Source of the DNA: Neocallimastix lanati (nom. inval.)
Lineage: Eukaryota > Neocallimastigomycota > Neocallimastigomycetes > Neocallimastigales > Neocallimastigaceae
Reading direction: 5' to 3'
DNA length: 64,000 bases
NCBI GenBank assembly: GCA_016946835.1
Contig: JACVTC010000001.1
Span: 62,001-126,000, forward strand
Shown here in pieces: positions 1 to 11,990 of this stretch. The stretch's first letter is position 1, and the number at the start of each line of letters is the position of its first letter. Below the pieces are notes generated by a model. It did no database searches. It was not told the DNA's origin and saw only the letters and a program-made list of their open reading frames with translations. A program made the translations under genes and the position numbers.

Positions 1-480
1 TGAAATAAAATATTTTATTAGTAATTTTCTTGAAATAAAATAAAATATTTTCATATTTATTTATATTTATAACTGTAATTTTTTATTATATAAATAAATA
101 ATAATTAAATAAATATTTTATTTTATAATGAAAAAATAAAATAAAAAAAAGAAAAGATAAATATTTTTTTAGTAATTTTCTTGAAATAAAATATTTTATT
201 AGTAATTTTCTTGAAATAAAATAAAATATTTTCATATTTATTTATATTTATAACTGTAATTTTTTATTATATAAATAAATAATAATTAAATAAATATTTT
301 ATTTTATAATGAAAAAATAAAATAAAAAAAAAAAGATAAATATTTTTTTAATAATTTTCTTGAAATAAAATAAAATATTTTTATATTTATAATTGTAATT
401 TTTAAAAAAAATTGAAAATACATATTAAATAAAAAATAAAAAATAAATATTTTCATATTTATTAATATTTATATTAAAAA
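1..480. repeat. ~181-bp tandem repeat, two copies plus a partial third
   Basis: The block that starts at position 1 (tgaaataaaatattttatta) starts again at 182 and runs almost unchanged to about 350. A shorter, diverged part follows from about 360. The unit is AT-only apart from a few bases. It lies directly upstream of the FLYWCH/MULE gene and may hold its promoter, but no specific signal can be told apart. Confidence 0.85.
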
Positions 481-485
481 TTTTG

Positions 486-1934
486 ATGGAGGGAAATCTA
501 AAAATTGATATAAGTGAAACAAATCGAGGAAAAGAGCAAATAATTATAGATCGAAAATTTAAATATAATTTTTCAAAATTAAAAAAAGATAATACAAAAA
601 TATATAGATGTACAGAATATAAAACATTAAATAAATGTAAGTCTTTTATTATTTTAAATGATAATAAAGAGGTTTTAAATTATGATTCTTCACATAATCA
701 TCCTGGTAATGAAATTAATGCATCCAAATCATTAATAAAACATAAAATTAAAGATGAAATAAAAAAAAGTTTGATTCCTTCTGATATAAAATCAAAACGC
801 ATATTTGATAAAATTTCTCAAGAAATAGGATATATATGCCCTGAATATAAAACAATTAAATCCCAAATAACAAGATATAAAAACAAACAATTATTTCCTA
901 ATGTAAAAACATTTGATGAAGTTCCTAATGTATCTGAATATTATAAAACAATAAGAGGTGAATACTTTATGATATTCAAAAATTCTAATATAATAATTTT
1001 TCAATCACCATTCCAAGCAAAATTATTTATGGAGAATAAACATATATTTGCTGATGGTACATTTTTAATAGCTCCAACTAATAGTTATCAAGTATTCATT
1101 ACCAGAACTTATGTTACAGAATTAAATTGTTTTTACACTACTTCCATGTCAATATTAAAAAACAAAGAACAAACAACTTACGAAATATTATTTAATGAAA
1201 TTAAAAAAAATATAATTAAATATAATGCAAATATTAATTTCTCAGAAAAAATTTTTCATTGTGATTTTGAAAAAGGAATATCTAATGCAGTGGAAAATAT
1301 TTTTCCCAATATAAATATTAAATATTGTTTTTGGCATTATAAAAGATTATTAATGACAAAAAAAAATAAATTATGTTACAAGGAAGTGAAAGATCATAAT
1401 ATTTTAAATACTTATTATAAAGCGATTTCTAATTTATGTTTTATTAATATTGAATACATACCTGATATTTTTAATAAAATTAAAAATACATGCATGAGAT
1501 ATAAATCTACCTGTTCCCAATTTTTGAATTTTTTAGATTATTTTGAGAAAACATTTCTAAATATCTATAATATAAAATATTGGAATTATTACAATGATAT
1601 AGACCACATAACAAATAATGCTTCAGAATCTTATAACAGTTATTTAAAAAATTTATTTGTAAAAAAGCCTTCATTTTATAAATTAATATATACAATACAA
1701 TTTGAAGAATCCAAATCTTACTATGATTACCATATGAGAATTAAAGGAATTTGGAGAAAAAAGAGCAGAATATCAGAAAGGGTCGATGACATTAATATTT
1801 TAGTTGAATATTATAAAAATATGGAAGCCGAATTAAAAAATATTGGATGTAGTAAAAATGATATCATCGAAAATTGGTTTAATTGTTTAATTAGATTGAA
1901 TAATGAAATCATTAATTTTAATAAAACAAAATAA
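486..1934 (+). CDS. FLYWCH zinc finger + MULE-type transposase protein
   Basis: A 482-residue protein with no breaks. The N-terminus carries a FLYWCH-like C2H2 finger (C42, C51, H70, H72). The middle and C-terminal part matches the MULE (Mutator-like) transposase fold: D190 in ADGTF, D260 in HCDFEKG, a CFWH motif (C281, H284) and E381 in TNNASESYN, which together give the expected DDE triad plus the C-x2-H typical of the family. The role known for the family is cut-and-paste DNA transposition; such genes are also often domesticated as DNA-binding proteins. The start is the ATG at 486; the preceding in-frame TTG is unlikely to be used. No clear terminal inverted repeats were found around it, so whether it is a live transposon or a captured gene is open. 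Its AT-rich codon use matches the surroundings. Confidence 0.85.
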   Translation: MEGNLKIDISETNRGKEQIIIDRKFKYNFSKLKKDNTKIYRCTEYKTLNKCKSFIILNDNKEVLNYDSSHNHPGNEINASKSLIKHKIKDEIKKSLIPSDIKSKRIFDKISQEIGYICPEYKTIKSQITRYKNKQLFPNVKTFDEVPNVSEYYKTIRGEYFMIFKNSNIIIFQSPFQAKLFMENKHIFADGTFLIAPTNSYQVFITRTYVTELNCFYTTSMSILKNKEQTTYEILFNEIKKNIIKYNANINFSEKIFHCDFEKGISNAVENIFPNINIKYCFWHYKRLLMTKKNKLCYKEVKDHNILNTYYKAISNLCFINIEYIPDIFNKIKNTCMRYKSTCSQFLNFLDYFEKTFLNIYNIKYWNYYNDIDHITNNASESYNSYLKNLFVKKPSFYKLIYTIQFEESKSYYDYHMRIKGIWRKKSRISERVDDINILVEYYKNMEAELKNIGCSKNDIIENWFNCLIRLNNEIINFNKTK

Positions 1935-2786
1935 AAATAATTATTAAAATCCTTTCAAAATCATAATTACAATTAATTGAAAATTAAATTTTTTTATTTA
2001 ATAAGAAATTCAATATTTAAATTTATTTAATATTTATTGATAGGGTTAGCTTAAAAATATTAAAAAAAAATTTTTTTTATAAATTTATTTTAAATATTTT
2101 TTACTTAATTAAATATTATTAAATAAAATTAAAAGATGTCTTTATTATTATATATTAGTATTATAAAATATTAAAAATATGAATGTATTGCATTTCTCAT
2201 TATTTTTATTTTATATTGTAGTAAATTAATAAATAAATAAATAATTTTTATAAAATAAACCAATTATTAAATTAATATATTTTTTAAAAATATATTTAAT
2301 GTATATTTCATATTTTTAATAAATATTCAAATATACATTTTAAATATATATAATGATATTTAAGTATTATAATACTTATAAAAGAAAATAATTAATATTT
2401 TAAATTATTTCTATCAGGCTTTCTAAAAAAACTTTACTATTTGTAAAAATAGTAATGCTCTTTTTGTTAGTTTATTAGATTTGTATAATATAAATATCTA
2501 AAATAATTTATTTATTATTTAATAGAAATTTATGTTTAAAAATGTTATTGTTATTATTACTATTACTAAAAAAAAGTTTTAATTTAATATTTATAATTAA
2601 ATTTTCAAATAATCTTTCCTTATCAAGTTAAATATAATGCTCCTGAGTAAAAAAGATTTTCGTATTATATAAAATTTATTTAAAATATTAGATAAAAAAA
2701 TATTAAAAAGGAAATAAGAATTTTAAAAAGAATATTTAAAAATAAAATGAAAAAAATATAGAATGTAATAATATAGAAGTATAAGT
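1935..2786. other. gene-free AT-rich spacer
   Basis: Low-complexity A/T sequence with short homopolymers. No convincing ORF, RNA gene or terminal inverted repeat partner for the upstream transposase gene was seen. Confidence 0.6.
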
Positions 2787-4620
2787 ATATAAAATAAAAT
2801 AAAATAAAATAAATAGTTGAAATATAAATATAAAGTACAAATTGAATAAAATAAAATAAATAGTTGAAATATAAATATGAAGTACAGAATGAATAAAATA
2901 AAATAAATAGTTGAAATATAAATATGAAGTACAGATTGAATAAAATAAAATAAAATATATAGTTGAAATAAAAATATGAAGTACAGATTGAATAAAATAA
3001 AATAAAATAAAATAAAATAAAATAAAAATAATATAAATAGTTGAAATATAAATATGAAGTACAGAATGAATAAAATAAAATAAATAGTTGAAATATAAAT
3101 ATAAAGTACAGATTGAATAAAATAAAATAAATAGTTGAAATATAAATATGAAGTACAGAATGAATAAAATAAAATAAATAGTTGAAATATAAATATAAAG
3201 TACAGGATGAATAAAATAAAATAAATAGTTGAAATATAAATATGAAGTACAGATTGAATAAAATAAAATAAATAGTTGAAATATAAATATGAAGTACAGA
3301 ATGAATAAAATAAAATAAATAGTTGAAATATAAATATAAAGTACAGATTGAATAAAATAAAATAAATAGTTGAAATATAAATATGAAGTACAGAATGAAT
3401 AAAATAAAATAAATAGTTGAAATATAAATATAAAGTACAGGATGAATAAAATAAAATTAATAGTTGAAATATAAATATAAAGTACAGATTGAATAAAATA
3501 AAATAAAATAAATAGTTGAAATAAAAATATGAAGTACAGATTGAATAAAATAAAATAAATAGTTGAAATATAAATATAAAGTACAGGATGAATAAAATAA
3601 AATTAATAGTTGAAATATAAATATAAAGTACAGATTGAATAAAATAAAATAAATAGTTGAAATATAAATATGAAATACAGAATGAATAAAATAAAATAAA
3701 TAGTTGAAATATAAATATGAAGTACAGATTGAATAAAATAAAATAAAATAAAATAAAATAAAATAAAATAAAATAAAATAAAATAAAATAAAATAAAATA
3801 AAGTAAAATAAAATAAAATGAATAAATATTGAAATATAAATATGAAGTACAGATTGAATAAAATAAAATAAAATAAAATAAAATAAAATAAAATAAAATA
3901 AAATAAAATAAAATAAAATAAAATAAAATAAAATAAAATAAAATAAAATAAAATAAAATAAAATAAAAGAAATAAAATAAAATAAATAGTGAAGTAATAT
4001 TAAAGAATAAAGTATTAATAAAAATAAAATAAAATAAAATAAAATAAAAGAAATAAAATAAAATAAATAGTGAAGTAATATAAAGGAATAAAGTATTAAT
4101 AAAAATAAAATAAAATAAAATAAAATAAAATAAAATAAAATAAAATAAAATAAAATAAAATAAAATAAAATAAAATAAAATAAAATAAAATAAAATAAAA
4201 TAAAATAAAATAAAATAAAATAAAATAAAATAAAATAAAATAAAATAAAATAAAATAAAATAAAATAAAATAAAATAAAATAAAATAAAATAAAATAAAA
4301 TAAAATAAAATAAAATAAAATAAAATAAAATAAAATAAAATAAAATAAAATAAAATAAAATAAAATAAAATAGTGAAGTAATATAAAGGAATAAAGTATT
4401 AATAAAAATAAAATAAAATAAAATAAAATAAAATAAAAAAATTATTTGAATTATAATAAAAATACAAGTATTAATAAAAATAAAATAAAATAAAACAAAA
4501 TAAATATTTGAATTATAATAAAAATACAAGTACTAATAAAATAAAATAAATATGTGAATTATAATAAATTGCAAGTATCAATCGAAATAAAATAAAATAA
4601 AATAAAATAAAATAAATATG
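2787..4620. repeat. composite AAAAT microsatellite / ~47-bp minisatellite
   Basis: From about 2787 to 3860 a unit made of (AATAA)n plus a constant core (agttgaaatataaatatgaa + gtacag) recurs roughly twenty times, with small variants (atgaag/ataaag, cagattg/cagaatg/caggatg). From about 3860 it becomes mostly pure (AAAAT)n, including an uninterrupted stretch at about 4109-4371. A second core (agtgaagtaatataaaggaa) recurs near 4010, 4070 and 4375. The long Phe/Ile/Leu/Tyr open frame on the minus strand across this block is an artefact of the pentanucleotide repeat. Confidence 0.95.
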
Positions 4621-5070
4621 CAGTGAAATAATAATATATAATATGATAAAATAAAATAAATAAGATATTGATATGAAATTAATATAAAAACTGAATTTAG
4701 CAACAAATAAATTATATAATAAATAAATGATATAGCATATTCATATATATTAACATGAATTTTATTATAATTTTTACAGTATTTTAAATTAATGTAAATT
4801 ATTATATTTCCATATAATAAACAAACTTTATAATTAGAAAATAGTATAAAAAGAAATATTATTAAATATTATTATTAAATAATTAAATGAATAAATTAAT
4901 AAATAAATAAAAATTTTCAGAATATGGCGAATGTAAATCATTATTTTTTTTGAAATATATCACATTTTAAATATTTTTAATAATTATTTTTTCAAAGAAA
5001 TTATATGTGCCATTTTATTTTAATATTTAAATATTATATTCATAAATAAAAATTTATAAAAAAATAATAT
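4621..5070. other. gene-free AT-rich spacer
   Basis: AT-rich sequence without coding potential. A short tatggcgaatgt motif at about 4925 might be the far end of the element whose better-preserved end lies at 5143, but this is weak. Confidence 0.4.
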
Positions 5071-5143
5071 AAGCCACATTCCGAAATGAAAATTTATGTA
5101 AAAATATTTAAAGCCACATTCCGAAACGCACCACCCCCGTATT
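5071..5143. repeat. end of a foldback/MITE-like element
   Basis: Two copies of gccacattccgaaa (about 5072 and 5112) are followed by cgcaccaccccc. Read in reverse, the end (gggggtggtgcgtttcgg) resembles the terminus of the foldback element at 26581 (ggggggagtggtgcatttca). It is probably a relic of the same family. The opposite end is not certain. Confidence 0.45.
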
Positions 5144-5508
5144 AATATAAGTTTGATATTGATAATATAAAATAAGATAATAATATAAATATTTAATATA
5201 AATAAAATATAAGAATTAAATATTGCTAAATATTATAATTTATAATTAAAATATAATATGTAGAAATTAATTTAATATGACAATCACGTGTTTACATTAT
5301 TTAATATATATTAAATTCAATATGTTAATAATATTTAGTAATTAGTTGGCCTAGACTAATTCCTAAATATTTTAATAAAGTTAATTTAATAATAATTATT
5401 ATATTATTATTATTTATTAATATTGAAATTCAAATAACTGAATTATCGAAATTGAAATTGAATTGAAATTCAGTTATTATCTTAACATTAGATATAAAAA
5501 ATAAATAT

Positions 5509-5830
5509 TGGGGACCGTACATTTTGTAATGTAGCTTATAATTGTAAAAAAAATAAGCCATACATTTTTAAGATATTTTATACAATCATAAATAAATGTA
5601 TAAATTATAATATATTTTTCAATTGAATAGTATTAAATAACTATTTCAAAAGAAATAATAATATATTCTATTAAAAAAGAATTATAAAAAATTATTTTTA
5701 CAATTATATATTAATAAATTATAAATAAAAAAAAGAATATTTATTATTTATTTAATTATTATATATTTAATTATTAAAAATAAGCCACATACGAAAATAC
5801 GATTATTTACAAATTCGCTAGATTCATAAA
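5509..5830. repeat. dispersed ~290-bp repeat, copy 1
   Basis: The segment from aataagccatacatttttaa to the gccacatacgaaaatacg motif (core 5549-5800) matches 26274-26560 along its whole length with moderate divergence. It has no coding capacity. The left flank (ggggaccgtacattttgtaa) resembles the G-rich terminus of the foldback family, so it could be a non-autonomous DNA element. Confidence 0.7.
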
Positions 5831-7027
5831 TATTATTGATTATAATAATTAAAATAATTTATGTATATAGTTATTAAAATAATTATTTTTAAGAGTATGG
5901 TTAATTTTTTTATCATAATTAAAATTGAAAAATTATATTATTAATGATTCTATTATTATGATAATAAATCAATTCATCATCATTATTAATAAGTCATATT
6001 TTATATTTTAAATATTATTTTGAGAATTATATAATTTTAGGAGTTATATTATAATATTGATAATTATATTTTATTTAGGAAATATATTTTAAATATTAAT
6101 AGTTATATTATTATTTAATTATGAAATTGTATTTTTAAGTAAAGTTATTAGGAAATTAGTAGTTTAAGAGATATGTTTAATAAAAAAATATAATATTAAA
6201 TAATTATTTTAACAATTATATAAAAATATGAGAATGTAATAATAAATATTTTTATATGTAAAAATTAAATAATAAAAATAAATAAAGAATAAAATATTAT
6301 CATAAAGCATAATTATTATAAATTATTTTGTTATAATTAATTAGAATATATTATTGTGTCATAATTCCCGAGAGAAACGACCAACGAAATAAATAACTCG
6401 ATATGGAATGTTTTAAATGTTCTGTATCATTGTTTGAAGTATAACGAAATTATAAATCAATTCTTAGTAAAATTAATAAAATTTAATCTAATCCAAAACT
6501 AAATCAAATAATTAAATTGATAATCATCCATGAATTTAAAAAAAAAAAATTAAATAAAACTCTTCATTAAAATTCTACTTTTTAGATAAAAATTACAATA
6601 AAAATTTATATTTATTAAAACTTAATTTAAAAAAATGTCTCGATATCAACTCATAATTGAAAAGGTCGTGCAAAGAAAAATTTTATAATAAATTACATTT
6701 TGATTGTAAGCAAAGTCCACCTTAAAATATTCTAGCTACTTCTTTAAAATAAAAATATTCGTATTAAAAATCAATAATAAACAAAATAATAAACAAGGCT
6801 ATAAATAAACTATCAATAATTATTTATAATAAAACTTTATTGAAAATATTTTAAAATATAATAAAATATTCTTTCTTCATATATTATCAATTCTTTAATA
6901 TAAACTTAAACAAAAAGCATGTGTTTAATTCTATTTATTTCTAAATATAATATAATAATAAAAATATATGACTTTAATGAAAAATAACAAATAAATTACA
7001 TGAAATAAAATATTATATATTATAAAA
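5831..7027. other. gene-free AT-rich spacer
   Basis: No ORF or RNA recognised. A slightly less AT-rich patch lies at about 6360-6440. The right-hand part (6850-7027) is probably the 3' flank of the old LINE fragment that follows. Confidence 0.5.
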
Positions 7028-7413
7028 TTATGAAAGTGAGTTAGAAGCAATAGTTTCTAACTTTTCCCATTCCTCGATAATAACACAACGTCCATTATTG
7101 CAAGTAATAATTTCAGTATTAGTGTTATCAATCGAATCTGTATCTGGAGGTGAAAATCCATGCCTTATCATTTCGACGTCGACGTTCTTAGCAACCGTAG
7201 ATTCAATAGATTCAACCGAATACCATTTCATCATCAAACTAAAAGATCGACAAATTAATGGTATTACGTTTGTTAGAAACTCCGCAATCCCCACAAAATA
7301 CGGAACAGTTGACGAAGTTGAACTTTGTTTAAAAATATTGTCAACTAATTGTCTTTGTTTCCCATTATTAACTTTAATTTTTGAATATATTGAACTTCCA
7401 CCAAGAAGAAAGT
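7028..7413 (-). mobile_element. diverged LINE 3' fragment (element 0)
   Basis: On the minus strand this encodes a C-terminal LINE piece: NFLLGGSS at about 7410, then GIAEFLTNVIPLI and VDVEMIRHG, ending at the stop at 7028. It aligns with the C-terminus of the other LINE copies here (GLAEFLTSAIPII, VDVVLIRHND) but is much more diverged, so it is an older insertion or another subfamily. It is cut at about 7414 by an AT-repeat and the poly-A tail of the next LINE copy. Confidence 0.75.
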
Positions 7414-7430
7414 TATATATATATATATAT

Positions 7431-8775
7431 TTTTTTTTAGACAGGGAAGAGAATACACTTCCAAAACTTTATTAAATTTTATTTTAAAAAATACATGTAG
7501 GTGAAAAGTATATTTGAAATTAAAAATAAAAAATTTAAAAAATAAAAAAATAAAAAATTTAAAAAATAAAAAAATAAAAAAGCTCGAAAATACTATGTAT
7601 TTCGGCAAGTTGTACTTTGCGGGAATTTTTTCCTTCCTAACAAATAAAAAAGAAATAAAACTTAGAAGTAACATCTTTAAAATAGATAGTGTGGTGTCTA
7701 CTAAACTCTCCCCGGATTCATCATTTATTGAACTACTAGGACGAGATTCATCCTTCGTAGAAATAGATGACGATCCTGTATTATCATTATGCCTTATCAG
7801 TACGACGTCGACGCTCTTGGATAAGTTTGGTATTTTGCAATACCTATCAAATAATAGCTCAAATGAACTACTAATGATAGGTATTGCACTTGTTAAGAAC
7901 TCCGCCAAGCCCACAATTTTTGGAACAGGTGACTCAGATGAACCTTTGAAAAGTAGTTCATTTAATTGTCTCTGTTCCCCACTATCGAAATGTAGCTCAT
8001 CTAAAACTAAAGTCCCTCCAAGAAGGAACAAGTATATATAATGATTGATATAATCTTCAAAATTAGAAATAGAGTCATAGGAAGAAAGAGGATTAAACGC
8101 TCTAATCTTCCTAAGGAATAAAACATAGAGATCATCGATGAAATTTAAAGAATTCCATCTAAAAGATGCAAGAGCATCGCATTTAAAAATCCAATGTTCA
8201 AAAGATTGTTTATCTTCGCCACAACAGGGGCAAGACTTGGGACAATCTTCTGAAACTCTACACATTCTAATAGCAATAGTAGTATTGTATTTATAACCAC
8301 AGCGTAAACGTATAATCCACGAAAACCCTAAGTTGAATTGGGAATATTTTAAACTAAGCATAATTATAGCTTTATTGTTTGAGAACTTATTACAATCGTA
8401 ATTTTGACCTTTAATGCCTTGAAATTTGGCAACTGATTTCCAGTAACGTTCTAAAATATCGTCATATTTTTCACATTTATATTTTTTGATTTTTTTATAC
8501 AGTGTTCTAGATTCTTTAGTCCAGGAATAATGATGCATTTTGGGAATAGATTTAATAAGATCCTTTATAATACAGTTTGATTTACTCCATATTGCAAATG
8601 ATTTAATCCGTAAGGCTGCGCAGACACCAGCAATATGAGGAATGCTTAGATCTCGAGATAAAGCATAAGTACTCATAGTAGAATTATGTCTAATATAGTT
8701 ATTGTCTTCTGAACTTGTTTTACCATTTTTAGAGAATGAGCCGATACACCAAAATAAACCAGTATTAATTAATGT
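7431..8775 (-). mobile_element. 5'-truncated LINE copy A
   Basis: A non-LTR element read on the minus strand, with its poly-A tail seen as T's at 7431-7438. It encodes only the region after the reverse transcriptase: an RNase-free C-terminal part with a C-x2-C-x8-H-x4-C zinc motif (CPCC...H...C), then FLLGG, AEFLTSAIPII and a Ser/Asp-rich tail. The TAG that ends copies D and E (after KIPA) is AAG here, so the frame runs on through the 3' UTR. The 5' end stops at about 8775 next to a 41-bp piece of LINE endonuclease sequence. The open frame on the plus strand at 7514-8041 is a shadow. Confidence 0.85.
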
Positions 8776-8816
8776 GAGGTTTTATTAAAATGAGCTGCCA
8801 AAGCCTCATTATAGAT
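8776..8816 (-). mobile_element. 41-bp LINE endonuclease fragment between copies A and B
   Basis: The sequence runs from gaggttttatt to gcctcattatagat and encodes part of the APE endonuclease (YNEALAAHFNKTS) on the minus strand. It is identical to 14253-14293, including the abrupt switch to a poly-T tract and a LINE 3' end on its right. See the findings for possible origins. Confidence 0.8.
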
Positions 8817-8872
8817 TTTTTTTTTTTTTTTTTAGACAGGGAAGAGAATACACTTCCAAAACTTTATTAAAT

Positions 8873-10143
8873 TTTATTTTAAAAAATACATGTAGGTGAA
8901 AAGTACATTTGAAATTAAAAATAAAAAATTTAAAAAATAAAAAAATATAAAAAATAAAAAAGCTCGAAAATAATATGTATTTCGGCAAGTTGTACTTTGC
9001 GGGAATTTTTTCCTTCCTAACAAATAAAAAAGAAATAAAACTTAGAAGTAACATCTTTAAAATAGATAGTGTGGTGTCTACTAAACTCTCCCCGGATTCA
9101 TCATTTATTGAACTACTAGGACGAGATTCATCCTTCGTAGAAATAGATGACGATCCTGTATTATCATTATGCCTTATCAGTACGACGTCGACGCTCTTGG
9201 ATAAGTTTGGTATTTTGCAATACCTATCAAATAATAGCTCAAATGAACTACTAATGATAGGTATTGCACTTGTTAAGAATTCCGCCAAGCCCACAATTTT
9301 TGGAACAGGTGACTCAGATGAACCTTTGAAAAGTAGTTCATTTAATTGTCTCTGTTCCCCACTATCGAAATGTAGCTCATTTAAAACTAAAGTCCCTCCA
9401 AGAAGGAACAAGTATATATAATGATTGATATAATCTTCAAAATTAGAAATAGAGTCATAGTAAGAAAGAGGATTAAACGCTCTAATCTTCCTAAGGAATA
9501 AAACATAGAGATCATCGATGAAATTTAAATAATTCCATCTAAAAGATGCAAGAGCATCACATTTAAAAATCCAATGTTCAAAAGATCGTTTATCTTCGCC
9601 ACAACAGGGGCAAGACTTGGGACAATCTTCTGAAACTCTACACATTCTAATAGCAATAGTAGTATTGTATTTATAACCACAGCGTAAACGTATAATCCAC
9701 GAAAACCCTAAGTTGAATTGGGAATATTTTAAGCTAAGCATAATTATAGCTTTATTGTTTGAGAACTTATTACAATCGTAATTTTGACCTTTAATACCTT
9801 GAAATTTGGCAACTGATTTCCAGTAACGTTCTAAAATATCGTCATATTTTTCACATTTATATTTTTTGATTTTTTTATACAGTGTTCTTGATTCTTTAAG
9901 TCCAGGAATAATAATGCATTTTGGGAATAGATTTAATAAGATCCTTTATAATACAGTTTGATTTACTCCATTTTGCAAAAGATTTAATCTGTAAGGCTGC
10001 GCAGACACCAGCAATAGGAGGAATGCTTAGATCTCGAGATAAAGCATAAGTACTCATAGTAGAATTATGTCTAATATAGTCATTGTCTTCTGAACTTGTT
10101 TTACCATTTTTAGAGAAGGAGCCGATACACCAAAATAGACCAG
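8873..10143 (-). pseudogene. LINE copy B, C-terminal ORF region
   Basis: The longest clean piece (8809-9741) begins MLSLKYSQFNLGFSW and includes CPCCGEDKRSFEHWIFKC, the LINE C-terminal CCHC knuckle thought to help bind template RNA. The frame changes upstream of this piece: one extra A near 9899, compared with copies A and E, breaks the reading frame. The 3' end runs through the former stop into A/T-rich 3' UTR, adding a meaningless Phe/Ile/Lys tail. Confidence 0.8.
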
Positions 10144-10145
10144 TA

Positions 10146-10379
10146 TTAATTAATGTTTGAATTCTGGCCTTTCTGGATTTGTTCTTTAAAATGCATGTGA
10201 GATATAATGTGTTCTAGTAAGAGATCATCAGAAAAAGGAATACCAAGATAAATATAACTAGAAACTTTAGGAATAGCATTCATTCCTAAATAGAAGGTTG
10301 GGTCACTATAGTTTGGAGGAGATTGGAAGTTCATTGGTTTTATAACCATAGTTGCACATTTTTCAATACCAAAAGTCAT
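10146..10379 (-). pseudogene. LINE copy B, post-RT (thumb/linker) fragment
   Basis: The 77-residue frame starting MTFGIEKCATMVIKP matches the segment after the FADD motif in element C (MNFGINKCATMVIRP...DPTFYL...YTYLGIPF). It ends at the internal deletion near 10180 that joins it out of register to the C-terminal region. It is not a separate gene. Confidence 0.8.
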
Positions 10380-10423
10380 TTCATTTAAATTAGCCCATTT
10401 ATGAACCTTTTTTAGTAATTTTT

Positions 10424-11990
10424 CTAAATTTTTTGCACTTGGAGCAATGAGAACAACATCATCAGCAAAGAGTCCACCACAACACTTTTTTCTTCCAATA
10501 TTAACACCATACTTTTCACAAAGTCATTTAATATATCATTGATGAATAAATTGAATAAAATTGGAGATAATGGACAATCTTGACGAACACCTCTTTTAAT
10601 AGGAAATTCATTTGATAACATTGAAGCAAATCGAGCACGAGCTTTAGATGAAGTATATAAATTACAAAGAAAATCAAAACATTTACCACGTACTCCATAA
10701 TGATATAATTTAGTAAGAATGTTAAAAATAGGAACTGAATCATAAGCTTTTTTAAGATCTAAAAAGGCTAAATATGTGAATTTTCCTTGAAATTTTCTTC
10801 TTTGGCATATTTCTCTAACGGAAATGAATAAACTAATGCATTCTTCACGGTTGTGAAAGCCAAATTGTTCAGGTCTAATGAAATTGTGTGAGAGTGCGTA
10901 AGAAGATATTCTATCTGTTACAATTTTTGAAATGATTTTCAGTCCAACATTAATGAGAGAAATACCTCGATAATTACTACAATTTGATAGGTCACCTTTC
11001 TTAGGGATTGATACAATAGAAGCTGAGTTCCATTTTTTAGGAAAAGACCCATTCCATATTTTATTAAAAATCAATTTAAGACACTTTCCAGCAGCAGGAT
11101 GTGTTTCTAGTAATTCTTCATTACAAAACAGAGCTTTGTAGAATTCAATCGGGATACCATCGGGGCCGGGTGCTTTGTTGTTTTTCATAGATGAAATTGT
11201 TTTTTTAATATCGTCAATCGTAATGGGATCGTTAATATTCCAGGTAGAGGATCTAAGACTAATATTCCTTAAAGCATGGATCCAGAAGTTACGATTAAGG
11301 CTGTGACCTGAGGGATCAGAAGCTAGATCTTTATAATATTCAGCCCATCTATCTAATTGTTTAGTAAGAGAGATAATATCTTGACCAAATTTAGATTTTA
11401 TGCAAGTAGGGGAGGTAGATGAATACGATGGTTTAGCCATTTTTTTTAAACATCTCCAACCATTTTTGAAATCTTTATTCAAAAAATAATTACCAATTTT
11501 TACTATATTAGCTTTAAATCTAGCAGAACGAAATTTGCTCTTTGTTTTCTTGATTAATTTGCAAAGTTTTTCATATCTATTAAATTGTTCAAGGTAATTA
11601 TCAACATTTTCACAGTTAAAGTAAGGTTTAATATTCCGAAATGCAATATGTTTTTCATGAGACAGTCTTTTAATGAAATAAGGACAATGAAAAGCAGAGC
11701 CCTTTAAATTTGTTGGAATGAAAGCCTTAATATCCTTCCCGATATTATTTGCTGTATTGATAAATTTTTCTACCATTTCATCAGCCGTGAGCGAATTGTA
11801 ATGAGAATCGAGGTCATTTGCTAAGATTGAAAAATAATTATGTGATAAAATATCTGAATTTTTTGTTTTACAAATATGTGTAGACCATTTAGAAACTTTA
11901 GCAGGCCTTATAAAGCCATCGGAGAGAACTTTGTTGCAAGAAAGTATAATAGGTTTATGATCAGAAATACCATAAAATGAAGTGCAAACC
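10424..11990 (-). pseudogene. LINE copy B reverse transcriptase and end of endonuclease
   Basis: From 11990 the minus strand gives NKTSVCTSFYGISDHKPII (end of the APE endonuclease), a linker (MVEKFINTANNIGKDIKAF at 11776), then RT motifs: NNKAPGPDGIPIEFYK, GLKIISKIVTDRIS, FLDLKKAYDSVP and GVRQDCPLSPILFN. The RT catalytic motif CCGGLFADDVVLIAPS is present at about 10435-10490 but in another frame, because of a frameshift near 10500-10510. The usual RQG is RQD here. In life the protein would nick target DNA and copy its own RNA by target-primed reverse transcription. This copy is broken, and element C interrupts the endonuclease. Confidence 0.85.

Larger units (their letters stand above)
8817..11990 (-). 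mobile_element. LINE copy B, main (3') part
   Basis: This is the longest LINE in the stack. Its poly-A tail is 8817-8833 (as T). Reading upstream on the minus strand it has the C-terminal zinc-motif region (8840-10140), the reverse transcriptase (about 10380-11776) and the end of the APE endonuclease with the catalytic motif ISDHKPI at about 11965. It continues beyond the insertions of C and D/E, at 14253-14293 and 16458-16630. Compared with copy E it lacks about 150 bases near 10180, where gatttgtt joins tttaaaatgcatg, so it is defective. It shares with A the lost TAG at the end of the ORF. The zinc motif and APE endonuclease fit LINE clades such as Tad-, L1- or I-like; the exact clade was not determined. 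Confidence 0.85.

Noticed and set aside
3603-4529. 308-codon minus-strand ORF rich in Phe/Ile/Leu/Tyr
   Set aside because: Product of reading the AAAAT pentanucleotide repeat, which has no stop in this frame; not a protein.
7514-9421. Plus-strand ORFs of 148-175 codons repeated in several LINE copies (also at 14453 and 15036)
   Set aside because: They recur only because the LINE copies recur; they lie antisense to the LINE C-terminal frame, which carries the recognisable zinc motif.
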